Below, piece after piece: positions 15,589-26,638 of a DNA stretch of 64,000 nt (position 1 is its first letter; each line of letters opens with the position of its first letter). Position numbers and translations under genes: made by a program. Below the pieces are notes generated by a model. It saw nothing but the letters and a program-made list of their open reading frames with translations. It did no database searches and had not been told where the DNA came from. The DNA comes from DATLGB01 sp963724135 (GTDB lineage: Bacteria; Actinomycetota; Thermoleophilia; Solirubrobacterales; Solirubrobacteraceae): contig CAVRTA010000006.1 in the NCBI GenBank assembly GCA_963724135.1, positions 372,001 to 436,000 on the forward strand. Direction: 5' to 3'.

Positions 15589-18500
15589 TCAACGCCGTTT
15601 GCGTGCCGGCCGGCTCCGTAGGGTGCCAGCGTCAGCTCCTCGGGGTGCGAGCACAGCGCCTCGCCGCCCGGGGCAGCTCCCGCACAGCTCGCGGTGCGGT
15701 GTGGGCGTGGGCGCGAACGTGCCCGTCAGCAGGCCCTGCGACAGATCGACGAGGCGCCCGGTGAGTCCGGGCGCGTCTGCGGCCCGGTAGGTCACGGTGG
15801 CGGGCCGGTCGGGCCGCTCGAGGTAGCAGTGCGCGACCTCGACGCTCGGGGCGCCGTTGCGCAGCGCGGCAAGCCCGTACACGAGCCGCTGGGCGTCGTA
15901 GTCGAGCGCGGTGATCTGCTCGGGATCGGAGTCTCCGAGCGGGTTGGTCTTGTAGTCGACGATCAGCACGCGCGCCATCGGGCTCGGTGGCGAGCACGTC
16001 GACGATGCCGTTGACGAGCAGGCTGCGGGCGGAGTCGTCGAGCGCGAATGCGAACGGCGCCTCGCGGCGGATGTCCCGCGCCGCGGCCAGCCGCGCGCAC
16101 AGCGGCGAGTGCGCGAAGGCCGCGACCAGGCGGGTCGACGTCGGCCGACTCGTCGGGCGAGAGCTCGACCTCGCCGCCGGCGGCAGCGGCGGCAACCGCC
16201 TCGGGGGCCGGCGCCGCCGGGTTCGGCGAAGTCGAGGTCCTCGAGCAGCGTGTGGACGAGCGAGCCGCGCGTCAGCGCGTCGAGACCGTCAGCCTCCGGC
16301 GCCGGGGCGCCGGGCGCCAGGGAGGGCTCCGTGCCCTCGGGCGGTTTGACGCGCGGCAGGCCGAGCACGCGGCGCAGGTACCAGCGGTACGGCGCACTGG
16401 CCGTACTCGCCGAGGCTCGAGAACGACAGCCGCGTGGGCGCGGTGGGCGGCACGACCGGCGCCGGGGGCGCGACCGGCGCGAGGGTGGCCGGCGCCGGCA
16501 GTGCGGTGCCGGTGGGCGACGGCGGTGCCGCGGCCGGCGGCGTCAAGCCGGCCGGATCGTTGAGCCGCGGCTCGACGGTGTCCTCGAGCGCGCGCAGGAT
16601 CCAGGCCACCGGCGCCCCGCCCGGGCGCGGCTCGGGACGCCGGCTGAGGTCGTAGCCGCCGGAGAGGATCAGCGCCTCCTCGGCGCGGGTCATGGCGACG
16701 TAGAGCAGCCGCCGCTCCTCGGCGTCCTCGCGCGCGATGCGCCCCTGGTTGAGCGCGCGTAGTCGAGCGCGGGCGTGGCGGTGGGCGCGCCGAGCGCCCT
16801 CAGGCGCAGGCCGGCCCCGTGGTCGCGGCCCAGCAGCAGCGGCGGGCCCGCCGGTCGGGCCCTGGCGGCCGAGGTCGGCGACGCAGACGACCGGGAACTC
16901 GAGCCCCTTGGCGCGGTGGATCGTCATCAGGCGCACCGCGTCGAGCCCGTCGCCCTCCAGCGCGGCCTCGCCCTCGCGGGCGCCGGACAGGTCCTGGGTC
17001 TGGGCGAAGGCGAGGAACGCGCGCAGGTCGCGTCCCTCGGAGCGCTCGTACTCCCGCGCGAGCCGCATCAGCTTGCGCAGGTTGGCGAGGCGGCGCTCGC
17101 CGCCGGGCCGGCGCGAGGACGGCGATGTCGTAGCCGGTGGCGGCGATCGCGCGCTCGAGCAGCACCTCGGCGGGCAGCCGCTCGGCGCGCTCGCGCTCGG
17201 CGACGAGCAGCTCCACGAGCCGCGAGAACCCGCTCGTCGGCGGCGGCGCCGGCCCTGCAGCGCCTCCCAGGCGCTGGGTCGTGCCCGGACCGGGCGATCG
17301 CGACCAGCTCCGCCGCACCGACGCCGGCGAACGGCGAGGCCAGCACCGCGTACAGCGCGGTCTCGTCGAGCGGGTTGGCGAGCGCCTGGAGGTACGCGAT
17401 GCCGTCGCGGACCTGCTCCTGCGACCAGTAGCCGCGGCCGCCGACGACGTAGGTCGGCAGGCCCTGCTCGTCGAGCGCGTGCTCGATCAGGCGCAGCGAG
17501 GACGCCGCGCGGACGAGGACGGCGATCTCGCCGGGGCGGCGCCCGCGCGCGACCTCCTCGTGAAGGCGCTGTGCGACGAGCCGCGCCTCCGCGCGCCGCC
17601 ACGGCTTCTCGCCGGGGATCTCGAGCCCGATGCCCTGGACGGCGTCCCAGTCGACGGCGGTGTCGGTGATCAGCAGCTCGACCGGCGGGGTGGGTGGGCC
17701 GGGTGTCGCGTCGAGGCGGTCGGGGTCGAACAGCCGCCTCCGCGGAGGCGTCTCGGCGCGGCCCGCGACCAGCGGCGCGAAGTCGCCGCCGAAGATCGGC
17801 TCGTAGGCGGCGTTGATGACCGCGAGCAGCTCGGCGCGCGAGCGGAAGTTGGCGGTGAGGCGCCGGACGCGCTCGGAGGCGAGTGTCCGCGCGCGCTCCC
17901 GGAAGATCTCGACGTCGGCGTGGCGGAAGCCGTAGATCGACTGGAACGCGTCGCCCACGACGAAGAGGTTCTCGCGCTCCAGGCGCTCCAGGATGTCCAT
18001 CTGCAGGCGGTTCGTGTCCTGGAACTCGTCGACCATCATCAGCGCGTAGCGCTCGGCCCAGCGCCGCCTCAGCCCCTCGTTGCCGGCGAACAGGTCGCGC
18101 ACGAGCAGCTGGAGGTCCTCGAAGTCGACCGCCGCGCGCGCTGCCTTGAGCCGCGCGGCCTCCTCGGCGAAGTGCGCTAGCAGCCCGTCGGCGAGCGCGA
18201 GCGCGGGGCGGGCGTGGTGGTCGGCGCACGCCTGGCGATACGCCTCCCAGGCGGCGCGGTAGGAGTCACAGGCGGGGTCCTTGAGCAGTTTGGCCTGGGA
18301 GCCGAGCTTGGCGGCATCGAGCTCGGTGGGGGCCGGGACGCGCCCGCCGAGCGCAGCGAGCAGCGTGCTCGCTGCCTCGAGGGCGGCCTGGCCGTCCTCG
18401 ACGTTCTTGCCGCTGGCTCCGGCGAGGCAGGCCGCGGCGTCGCGCAGCGCGGCGCGCAGCGCCGCGGGGTCGGGCGGCGGCTGCTGCGGGGGGACCGGCA

Positions 18501-19026
18501 GGCGCGGAACGCGCTCGCCGCGGCTGCGCAGCTCGGTGTAGGCGTCGAAGACGAGCCGGCGCACGTCGTCGCGCGCCGCGGCGAGCAGGTCGACGGCCGC
18601 TTCGCCCTCGGCCCGCGCCCACGCCTCGACCGCGCGGCCGTAGGCCGTGTCGTGCAGCCGCTGCGCCGCCCCCTCGTCGAGCACCGTGAAGCGCGGGTCC
18701 AGACCGGCCGCGAACGGGTGCGCGCGCAGGACCCCGGCGCAGAACCCATGGATCGTCCCGATCGCCGCGCCCTCGGAGGTGCGGGCGTGCTCATGCTCCC
18801 CGCGCTCCGTGAAGCGCCGCCGGATGCGCTCGCGCAACTCGCCGGCGGCCTTCTCGGTGAAGGTCAGCGCGAGGATCGCCGACGCCGGCACGCCGTCGGA
18901 GAGCACGGCCTCCACGAAGCGCTCGACCATCACCGCGGTCTTGCCCGACCCGGCGTTGGCGACCAGCAGCGAGGAGCCCGCGCGGTCCTCGATCGCCGCG
19001 CGCTGCTCGGCAGTGAACCCCCTCAT
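15589..19026 (-). CDS. addA: AddA-like UvrD/RecB-family helicase-nuclease (many frameshifts)
   Basis: Helicase-nuclease subunit that would work with the AddB-like partner upstream to resect double-strand breaks. Visible: Walker A LLVANAGSGKTAVMVERF, LTFTEKAAGELRERI, GTIHGFCAGVLR, DFEDLQLLVRDL, motif II MMVDEFQDTNRLQ, VVGDAFQSIYGFRHAD, LTANFRSRAELL, TIHRAKGLEFPVV, and LLYVAMTRAEEALIL. The C-terminal domain has TRGSLVHTLLEDLDF and the RecB-type nuclease motif LIVDYKTNP. The first half is intact; from about 17300 to 15960 at least eight small indels switch the frame back and forth. ATG 19026 overlaps the addB stop by ATGA. Confidence 0.88.
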
Positions 19027-21849
19027 GGCGGCGGCGGCGCGGCAGTCGGTGCGCGACAGATGCCGGGGTAGGCGCAGCCTCGAGGCGTGCAGGTCTCCGG
19101 GCAGGCCCGCAGTTCGCCCGCCCGCAGGCGCGACGCCGCCTGCTCGGCCTCCGAGCGCAACCCGGCGAGCAGGCTCTCCCACGCCTCCGTCTCGACCACG
19201 TCATTGGCCACCAGGCCGGCAGCGGCGTCTCCCGCGCGGACCGCTCCGCGCGGGCGCAGATCGTTGCGCAGCGGCTGATAGACGGCCCCGGCGACGTCGA
19301 GCCCCAGCAGCTCGCGCGCGGCGAGCGCGTACAGCGCTGCCTGAAGGTGCCCGTCGTCGGCCCACTTGGCCTGAGGGAAGCCCTTGCTCGCCTTGTAGTC
19401 GCGCACGATCGCGCCGCCTGGCCCGACATCGATGCGATCGACGACGCCGGTGACGGTGACTCCGGCCAGCTGGAGCTCGTCGAAGCCCCACTCGAGCCAC
19501 TCCGGCTCGTAGCCCGGCCCGTGCTCGCACTCGTGGTCGAGCCAGCGGCCGAGCTCGACCTCGAGCGCGCGCAGGCCCGCGCGCGCGAGCGCGCCCGCGC
19601 GGGTGCGCCGGACGGAGTCGATCGCGGCGAGCAGGTGCGCCGCTCGCAGCCTCGCGGGTAGCCGGTGTGAGAGCGGCCGAGCCCGTGTCGGCCTTGAGCG
19701 AACGCAGCGCCTGCTCGAGCACCGAGTGCGCGAGCGACCCGCGCGTCAGGGGCTCCGGGTCGGGCTCGAGGCGGCGGGGCCTGAGCACCCGCTCGACGAG
19801 CCAGCGCACGCCGCAGGCCGCGTACGCCTCGAGGCCGCGCGCGCTCTCGCGGTCGTGTACGGCGAACAGCTCGGGCCCGGGCGCGGGAAGGGGACCCGCC
19901 TCGGCGCGCACCGGCGCCGCGGCGGCCTGCGCGCGCCTGAGCTCGAGCGGCGTCGGCGCTTGGGCGGGAGGCCAGGTGACCTCGGCCAGCAGCCGGCGCC
20001 CGCGCTGGGTCCACACGTCCTCGGTGAACAGGTCCGCCACGTCGTCGACGAACGGGGAGCGCAGCTCCGGCTCGCCCTCCTCGTCGGACGCGCGAAACGA
20101 CAGGAACAGCACCTCCTCGGCCCGCGAGACGGCGGCGTAGAACAGGTAGCGCTCGCGGTCCATCACGTCCTCGTGCAGCGGCAGCACGATCCCGGCGCTG
20201 CTCGCGAGAGCGCGGCGCTCGGCGTCGTCGAGGAACGGCTCCGCCGCGGCGTGCTTGGGGAAGGCGCCGTCCTGAAGGCCGCACACCACCACGACGCGGA
20301 AGCGGCGCGCGCGCACGGCGAGCGGGTCGGCGAGCAGGATCCCGGCACCGCTCGGCGCCGCGGCCCGGATCTCGACCGCCGCCAGCGCGGCGAGAATGTC
20401 CTGCGGCGACCCGACGAGCCCGGGATCGCTGTCGGCGAGCTGACGCAGCTCGCGCGCGGCGAAGCGCAGCTCGCGCGCAACGGCCGCGTCGGCGAGGCCG
20501 TCCGCGTCCATGACCGCGGCCTGCCGCCGGTAGGGCGCGGTCCAGATCGCCTCGAGCTCCGCCTGGAGCACGTCGAGGAAGGCCGCGGCCCCGTCCGCGT
20601 CCCGGGCCGTGGCGAGGTCGGCTGCGATCGCGGGGGCCTCGAGCAGCGACACCGCCTCGGCGGCGCCGGCCACGCCGGCGCGGCGCAGGCGCTGCTCGAT
20701 CGCGTCCACGGCCTCGGGCGCGGGCATCTTGCCGGGCGTGCGCAGCCACGTGAGCAGATCGGCGGCGGTCCCGCCGAGCGCCGCGGCGCCGTACGCGAGC
20801 AGCCCCGCGCCGAGCCGCGTCTCGCGCAGCCGCACCCGCTCCGCCCGTTCGACCGGCAGCCCGTAAGAGGACAGCGTCTGTGCCAGCAGCGGGGCCTGCT
20901 CGGGAGTGCGCACCAGCACCGCGATGTCGCCGGGTGCTGCGCCCGCCTCCACGAGCTCGAGCAGCGCGGCGCCGATCAGCTCGGCCTCGGCGCGCTCGCC
21001 GCCGGCCTCCAGCAGGCGCACAGCGCCGTTGGGCCGCTGCGGGCGCGCCTCCGCGAAGAGGTGGCGCTCGAGGTGGTGCAGGGCGGGTGTCGCGAACTCC
21101 GAGCGGGCGGGCAGGTCGCTGACCGACGTGGCCAGCTCGCGCAGCCGCGCCATCACCTGCGCGCGCGACGCGAGGGCCGCCCGTCCCTCCTCCCAGGTCA
21201 GCGACAGCGTCACGTCCGTGGCACACGGCCCCGCGAGCGCCTCCACGGTGGCGAGCTGCGTGGGCGTGAGGTCGTCGAACCCGTACAGGAAGACCGGACG
21301 GCCTCCCCACCGCGAGGGGTCGGCCTGGAGCGCCTGAAGAGCCCCCCACGCGAAGCCCTCGGGGTCGACGCGGTCGAGCGCCTCGAGCCGGTGCACGTAG
21401 GCCGCGTACAGCGCGCCGACGTCCTCGTGGTGGTCCGAGCCCGACAGCGTGCGCAGCCCGGCGATCAGCCGCTGCGGCGTCACCCGTGCGGCCTGGAGCT
21501 CGGAGAACAGCCGGCCGGCCGCCCGCGCGAACCCGGGCGTGCGCGCCGAGTCCCCCAGCGCGCGCAGCGACGCGGAGGCGATCGCCGACGCGACGACCCG
21601 GTCGCGCGCGAGGAACCCGAGCCGGCGCCCGCGGTAGCCCGTCCGCCGGGCGATCACCCCCAGCAGCCGGGTGAAGGTGAGCACCTCGCTGCCGAAGACC
21701 GCGCCCGACGCGGCCAGCTCGCGCTGGTAAGGCTCGACGTCAGCGGCGGTGGGGACGACGAGCAGCGGGTCGTCCGCCGCACGGAACGCGCCCAGGACGA
21801 CGCCCGCCTTGGCGGCGTTCGCGGGACCGGTGACGAGCGTCAGCGACAC
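19023..21849 (-). CDS. addB: AddB-like PD-(D/E)XK nuclease subunit (one frameshift)
   Basis: Partner of AddA in recombinational repair. The N-terminal two thirds has a degenerate helicase fold: SLTLVTGPANAAKAGVVLGA in place of Walker A (the lysine loop is altered), VFLYGFDDLTPTQ, IAVLVRTPEQAPLL, VVVCGLQDGAFPK and LFYAAVSRAEEVLFL. The C-terminal nuclease reads LTRGSLAHSVLEQ, GVVDRIDVG and VRDYKASKG, and four cysteines (YAACGVRWL plus CPETCTPRGCAYPGIC) are placed as in the iron-sulfur staple of AddB. One indel lies near 19655. GTG 21849 is the start before SLTLV. It heads the operon and is divergent from the 80-residue gene 91 bases away. Confidence 0.85.
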
Positions 21850-21940
21850 GTCCCATCGTCGCCCTCGCGCCGGACGTTGCGGCAAGAGTTGTCACCGCGA
21901 GCACAACTTTCGTCCGGGATCTGCCGTTAACTCCGGTGAA

Positions 21941-22183
21941 ATGACCGCGCTGCACCTCCCCGTCGCGCACACCGAGGACGATCTCGCGCTGGCCGGGGCG
22001 CTGGCCCACCTGCTGCGCAGCAAGGAGCTGTACGTGGCGTGGTCGACCGACGGGGGCACAGCGCGGCCCGTCGTCGACGCGATTCTCGAGTTCGAGCCGC
22101 AGCCGCAGCCGCAGCCCGCGATCCAGCTGCGGCGCCCGACGGTGTTCGAGCGCCTGCTGGAACGCTGGCGCGGCCTGTACTAG
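21941..22183 (+). CDS. 80-residue hypothetical protein
   Basis: I do not recognise a family. The start ATG 21941 directly follows GGTGAA, a Shine-Dalgarno-like string but very close. The product is soluble: a predicted helix TEDDLALAGALAHLLRSKE, a short strand YVAWSTDGG, an EPQPQPQPAI proline-glutamine stretch, and a C-terminal basic helix VFERLLERWRGLY. It is divergent from addB and ends 3 bases before the convergent protease gene. It might be a small DNA- or protein-binding factor, but nothing in the sequence proves it. Confidence 0.5.
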   Translation: MTALHLPVAHTEDDLALAGALAHLLRSKELYVAWSTDGGTARPVVDAILEFEPQPQPQPAIQLRRPTVFERLLERWRGLY

Positions 22184-22186
22184 CCC

Positions 22187-22963
22187 TTAAGCGACGCCGC
22201 CCGGCGCCTGGCCGCGGATCCACTCGCGCAGCACCGTGTCGCCGACGCGGGCGTAGACGCCCGGCTTGCCCGCGCGCGCGCAGCCCTCGCCCCAGCTCGT
22301 CGCGCCGACGACCCGGGCGCCGCTGAACATCGGCCCGCCGGAGTCGCCCTGGCAGGTGTCGACGCCGCCCTGGGGGTAGCCGGCGCAGATCATGGTCGCG
22401 GCACTGAAGCTGCTGCCGTAGGCGCTGGCGCAGTACGCGTCCGTGGTGATCGGCACCTGCGCCTCCTGGAGGGTGCTCGGCGAGCTGCCGCCCTCGGAGG
22501 TCGCGCCCCACCCGGCGATCGTCGCCACCGTCCCGGCGGCCCACAGCGCGGTCTCCCCGGAGCCGGCGACCTTCGTCGGCGCCATGGTCGAGTTGCGCGA
22601 GAGCCTGATGATCGAGATGTCGTAACCGCGGTTGGCGAGGTAGTTCGGGTGCACGACGACCGAGCTCACCGGCACCTGCTCACCCTGGCCGGACTGGGTG
22701 CCGCCGATCCGCACGTTGATCAGCGCGGCCGGCCACGTCGCGGGCGTGCCGACACCGGTCCCGCCGGTCGCCGAACCGCAGTGCCCGGCGCTCAGGACGC
22801 GGTTCGGGGAAATGAGCGTGCCCGTGCAGCTGAAGGCGCCGAAGGTGACCCTGGCCACCGAGGGGTACTCGCCCGGGCTCGCGTTCTGGCCACCGACGAT
22901 CGCGTTGGCGGGTGCAGCGGACACGGCACAGACGAGCGAGCACAACAGCAGGACACGGCGCAT
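22187..22963 (-). CDS. secreted trypsin-like serine protease (S1 family)
   Basis: An extracellular protease. A signal peptide (RRVLLLCSLVCAVSAAPANA) leads directly into IVGGQNASPGEYP, the classical trypsin N-terminus, so signal cleavage alone would yield an active-type end. The catalytic triad is visible: His in VLSAGHC, Asp in YDISIIRL, Ser in CQGDSGGPMF. Cysteines are placed as in eukaryotic trypsins (SCTGT...GHC; YCASA...MICAG; TCQGDSG...GEGCA), giving three likely disulfides, and GWG and SWGEGC loops are present. 258 residues is usual for actinomycete trypsins. AGGGAGAG lies 8 bases before the ATG. Single-gene unit. Confidence 0.93.
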   Translation of the reverse strand: MRRVLLLCSLVCAVSAAPANAIVGGQNASPGEYPSVARVTFGAFSCTGTLISPNRVLSAGHCGSATGGTGVGTPATWPAALINVRIGGTQSGQGEQVPVSSVVVHPNYLANRGYDISIIRLSRNSTMAPTKVAGSGETALWAAGTVATIAGWGATSEGGSSPSTLQEAQVPITTDAYCASAYGSSFSAATMICAGYPQGGVDTCQGDSGGPMFSGARVVGATSWGEGCARAGKPGVYARVGDTVLREWIRGQAPGGVA

Positions 22964-23019
22964 AAGAGGTTCTCTCCCTGACGAGATTTCGTCCGAACCT
23001 GCCCTTTCAGACGAGCGCC

Positions 23020-23054
23020 GAAACGTCGCCGCCCCGGGCGAGCCCGGGGCGGCG
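23020..23054 (-). terminator. hairpin terminator downstream of topB
   Basis: A perfect 12-bp stem CGCCGCCCCGGG (23027-23038) with its complement at 23043-23054 around a 4-base loop. On the minus strand it is followed by ACGTTTCGG, a short T-run, and lies about 175 bases after the topB stop. The rest of the 267-base gap to the protease start shows no other feature. Confidence 0.7.
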
Positions 23055-23230
23055 AGACAATCACCCGTGGACAGCGCCGACCTTGATCGCGTAACCCCGC
23101 CGAAGAGCGAGCGCGTGAGACCGTGCTGGCGCTGAGAAGGGCCATAGATACACCGCGACCGCTGTCGAACTCGGCGCGCACGTCGGGTAAATCCGCCCGC
23201 CCTGGGGTGAAATGCTCCGGACCCGCTCGA

Positions 23231-25458
23231 CTAGGCCGCGGCGGTGTCGGCCTCGGCGGCCTCGGCGGCCACCGTCTCGCCCTCCGCGGCCTCGGGCGGC
23301 TTGGCGGCGCCGTCCTGCGCCCAGGGCTCGTCGAACTCGACGCGCCACTTGCCCTCCTCGCTCTGGCGCAGCGCGAGCTTGGCGCGGAACGAGCGGCCCG
23401 ATTTGCCCTTGAAGCCGGTGACCTGCTTGGCCGTGTAGCCCGTCTCGATCAGCTCGCGGGCGATCCCGGGGAAAGGTTTTTGCCCGCCTTCGCCTTCCAG
23501 ATCACGAAGCCGCAGCCAGGGTCCTCGCGCGACCAGCAGGAGAAGCCCTTGCGGTTCTCCCTGATCACCTGCCCGCAGATCGGGCAGGGGCCGAGCGTGG
23601 CGCGCTCGATGCGGACGTCCTTGAGCTTGGTGTCGAGCTCGGTGACGGTCGCGCCGGCGAAGGCGGCGATGTCGGACATGAACTTCGCGCGCGACTCGCG
23701 ACCGTGCTCGATCTCTTCCAGCCGCTTCTCCCAGTCACCGGTGAGCGCGGGCGACGTCAGCGCGTGCTCACCGAGCAGGCGGATCACGTTGAGGCCCTTC
23801 TCCGTGCAGACCAGGGCGCGGCCGTCGCGCTCGATGTAGCCGACCGAGATCAGCCGCTCGATGATCGCCGCGCGCGTGGCGGGCGTCCCGATGCCGGACT
23901 CCTTCATCGCCTCGCGCATGGCGTCGTCGTCGACGAGCTTGCCGGCGGTCTCCATCGCGCCCAGCAGCGAAGCGTCCGAGTAGCGCCGCGGCGGCTTGGT
24001 CTCCTTCGCCTCGAGACCGACCTCGCGCACGTCGGCGGACTCGCCCTGCTCGAGCTTGGGCAGCCGCTGCTCGGCGCCGGCGTCGTCGTCGCGCTCGGCG
24101 CCCGGGTCGTCGAGGCCCTCGCCGTAGACGCCGCGCCAGCCCGGTACCAGCAGGACCTTGCCGCGGGTGCGGAAGACGTGCTCGAGCACCGTCGTCTCCA
24201 CGCGCGTGTTCTCGAACTCCGCCTGCGGGTGGAAGGCGGCGAGGAAGCGGCGGGCGACGAGGTCGTACACGCGGCGGTCGTCGTCGCTCATCTTGTCCAG
24301 GTGGTGCTCGGAGCGCGTCGGGATGATCGCGTGGTGGTCGGTGACCTTCTCGTCGTTGATCACGCGGCCCAGCGGCAGCACGTCGAGACCGGTGACGTAC
24401 TGAGCCGCGGTCCTGTAGTCGCGGTTGTGCCCGACGAGCTCCGCCGTGGGCTTGATCTCGGCGGCCATGTCGGAGCACAAAAAGCGAGAGTTCGTGCGCG
24501 GGTAGGTGAGCGCCTTGTGCTCCTCGTAGAGCCGCTGCGCGGCCGCGAGCGTGCGCCGCGCCGAGAACCCGAAGCGCGTGTTGGCGTCGCGCTGCAGCGA
24601 GGTCAGGTCGTACAGGAGCGGCGCCTTCTCCGAGCGCTTGGTCTTCTCGAGCTTGGTGACCGTGCCGCGGCCGCCGCGGACGGCGTCGACGATCGCCGAC
24701 GCCTCCGCCTCCGACTTCAGGCGCGGCTGCGCGCCGTCGTGGTAGCGGCCGCCGTAGGCGCGCTGCGCGTCGGCGTCGAAGAGCGCATCGACGATCCAGT
24801 AGGGCTCGGGGACGAAGGCGCGGATCTCCTCCTCGCGGCGCGCGATCAGCGCCAGCGTCGGCGTCTGCACCCGCCCCAGCGAGACGGCGCCGTCGAACGA
24901 GGAGCGCAGGCGGATCGTGGCCGCTCGCGTCGCGTTCATGCCGACGATCCAGTCGGCCTCCGAGCGCGACCGCGCCGCCTGCTCGAGCGGCGCCAGCTCC
25001 TCGCTCGGGCGCAGGTGCTCGAAAGCGTCGCGGATCGCCCCCTGCGTCATCGACGACAGCCACAGCCGCCGCACCGGCTTGGATGCCTTCGACTTCTCGA
25101 AGATGTAGGCGAAGATCAGCTCGCCTTCGCGCCCGGCGTCGCAGGCGTTGATGACCTCGTCGACGTCGTCGCGCTTGAGCAGCTTGTTGATCACCGACAT
25201 CTGCTTCTTGGAGCGCTCGTCGCGCACGACCAGCTTGAACTGCTCGGGGATGATCGGCAGGTCCGCCATCCGCCACTTCTTGTACTGGGCGCCATACTCC
25301 TCGGGCTCGGCGAGCTGCACCAGGTGCCCGACCGCCCAGGTGACGATGTGCTCGTCGGCCTCGAGGTAGCCCTCGTGCTTCTGGAACGCGCCCGGCAGCA
25401 CGCGCACGAAGTCGCGGCCGACCGAGGGCTTCTCGGCGATGACGAGGGTTTTTCCCAT
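23231..25458 (-). CDS. topB: DNA topoisomerase III (type IA), one frameshift
   Basis: Relaxes and decatenates DNA through a transient tyrosyl bond. Toprim domain: TLVIAEKPSVGRDFVRVLPG with VINACDAGREGELIF (acidic DxD-type metal site). Further motifs: LWLSSMTQGAIRDAF, RSEADWIVGMNATRA, SLGRVQTPTLALI and the active-site ALTYPRTNSRFL (Tyr). The C-terminus has a zinc-finger-like GPCPICGQVI...GCGFVIWK and then, across an indel near 23478, a topo C-terminal repeat (ARELIETGYTAKQVTGFKGK) and an acidic Ala/Glu tail before TAG 23231-23233. MarP lies 12 bases upstream in the same direction, so the two are probably co-transcribed. RecQ, a frequent functional partner, is encoded 9 kb away. Confidence 0.93.
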
Positions 25459-25470
25459 GGCTGCGCGAGG

Positions 25471-26622
25471 CTAGCGGGCACACGGGCCGGTGGAGACCGG
25501 GCCCGTGGACTTCGCGAGCGCGTCGCGCACGAGCGCGTTGGGGACGCCGTAACCGCCGCGCGTGCCGCTCGTCGTGGCGGCGAACACCGTCGTCACCACC
25601 CGTCCGCGGCCGTCGACGACAGGCCCGCCGCTGTTGCCCGACTGGACCTTCCCGCGGAACGCGGTGATGCTGCGGCGCAGCGGACCCTGGCCGTAGGCGT
25701 CCTGAGTGAGCACCGTCGAGGTGGCCCCGAGCCGAGCCGCGCGCACCCGGTAGGGACCGTCGAGCGGGTAGCCGAGCACCGCCGCGTCGGTCCCGCGGCG
25801 GGGCTCGTCGGCCAGCGGCAGGGCAGGCGCCTCGAGCCCCTCGACGCGGAGCACCGCGAGGTCGTTGCGCGCGTCGAAATGAACGGCCGTGGCGTCGAGG
25901 CCGTCCTCGCCGCCGTCCGGGTGAACGGTCGTGTCCTCCTCGCCGGCGATGACGTGCGCGTTCGTGACGACGACGCCGGGGGCCGCCACCCATCCCGAGC
26001 CCTCGACGCCCAGACCGCACGCCGTCCCGAGCACCTTGACGACGCTGCCGCTCGCGGCCGCCACCTCCGGGTCGCGCGCGATCGCCGCCGACGGCGGCGC
26101 CACGTCGACCCCGGGGCCGGAGATGCGCGGGAACGGGTCGAAGCGCGCCAGGGCGTTGAGCAGCTGGCGCGAGGGCAGGACCTCGTTGAGCTTGGTCAGG
26201 ATCGCCGAGCGCTGGATGTCCTGCCGCCACTGGCGGGCGCCGGGCGTCTGCAGCACGACAGCGCCGATGACCCAGGCCACGCCGAGCCCGACCAGCGCCA
26301 TCAGCGCCGCGCCGAGCAGTCCGTCGAGGGCGCCGAACCCCGGCGCGCGGCGCAGCGCGACGCGCAGCCGCGACCCGACCCCCTCGAAGCCCGACGACAG
26401 CACGGCGCCGGCCAGCAGCGCGCCCATGAGGCCGAAAAGCGGCGCGTACGGCGAATCCTTGCCTTCGGAGAGCAGCAACGGCCCGATCCGGGTACCGACC
26501 CAGGCTCCGAGCGCAAAGCCCGCCAGGGACAGCGCACCGGAGAGAAAGCCCTGGCCGTAACCGAACAGCGCCAGCAGCGCAACCACTCCCACGATGATCC
26601 AGTCGACCGCGACCATTCCCAT
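25471..26622 (-). CDS. MarP-family membrane serine protease (CvpA + trypsin-like)
   Basis: A periplasm-facing protease anchored by an N-terminal CvpA-like domain of four helices (WIIVGVVALLALFGYGQGFL, LAGFALGAWVGTRIGPLL, LMGALLAGAVLSSG, LLGAALMALVGLGVAWVIGA). After a linker the chymotrypsin-like domain begins near residue 200; triad His in TNAHVIAG, Asp in ARNDLAVLR, Ser in VQSGNSGGPVV. In mycobacteria MarP confers acid resistance by activating a peptidoglycan hydrolase (family knowledge); this genome's wall hydrolases are plausible substrates. AGGGA lies 7 bases before ATG 26622; ATG 26616 is also possible. It is divergent from the PBP gene with only 16 bases between the starts. Confidence 0.9.
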   Translation of the reverse strand: MGMVAVDWIIVGVVALLALFGYGQGFLSGALSLAGFALGAWVGTRIGPLLLSEGKDSPYAPLFGLMGALLAGAVLSSGFEGVGSRLRVALRRAPGFGALDGLLGAALMALVGLGVAWVIGAVVLQTPGARQWRQDIQRSAILTKLNEVLPSRQLLNALARFDPFPRISGPGVDVAPPSAAIARDPEVAAASGSVVKVLGTACGLGVEGSGWVAAPGVVVTNAHVIAGEEDTTVHPDGGEDGLDATAVHFDARNDLAVLRVEGLEAPALPLADEPRRGTDAAVLGYPLDGPYRVRAARLGATSTVLTQDAYGQGPLRRSITAFRGKVQSGNSGGPVVDGRGRVVTTVFAATTSGTRGGYGVPNALVRDALAKSTGPVSTGPCAR

Positions 26623-26638
26623 GCAATATCCCTGACCG

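Noticed and set aside
19603..21930. A 775-residue open frame opposite addB
   Set aside because: No domain or motif; addB on the other strand has nuclease and Fe-S motifs and interlocked start/stop codons.
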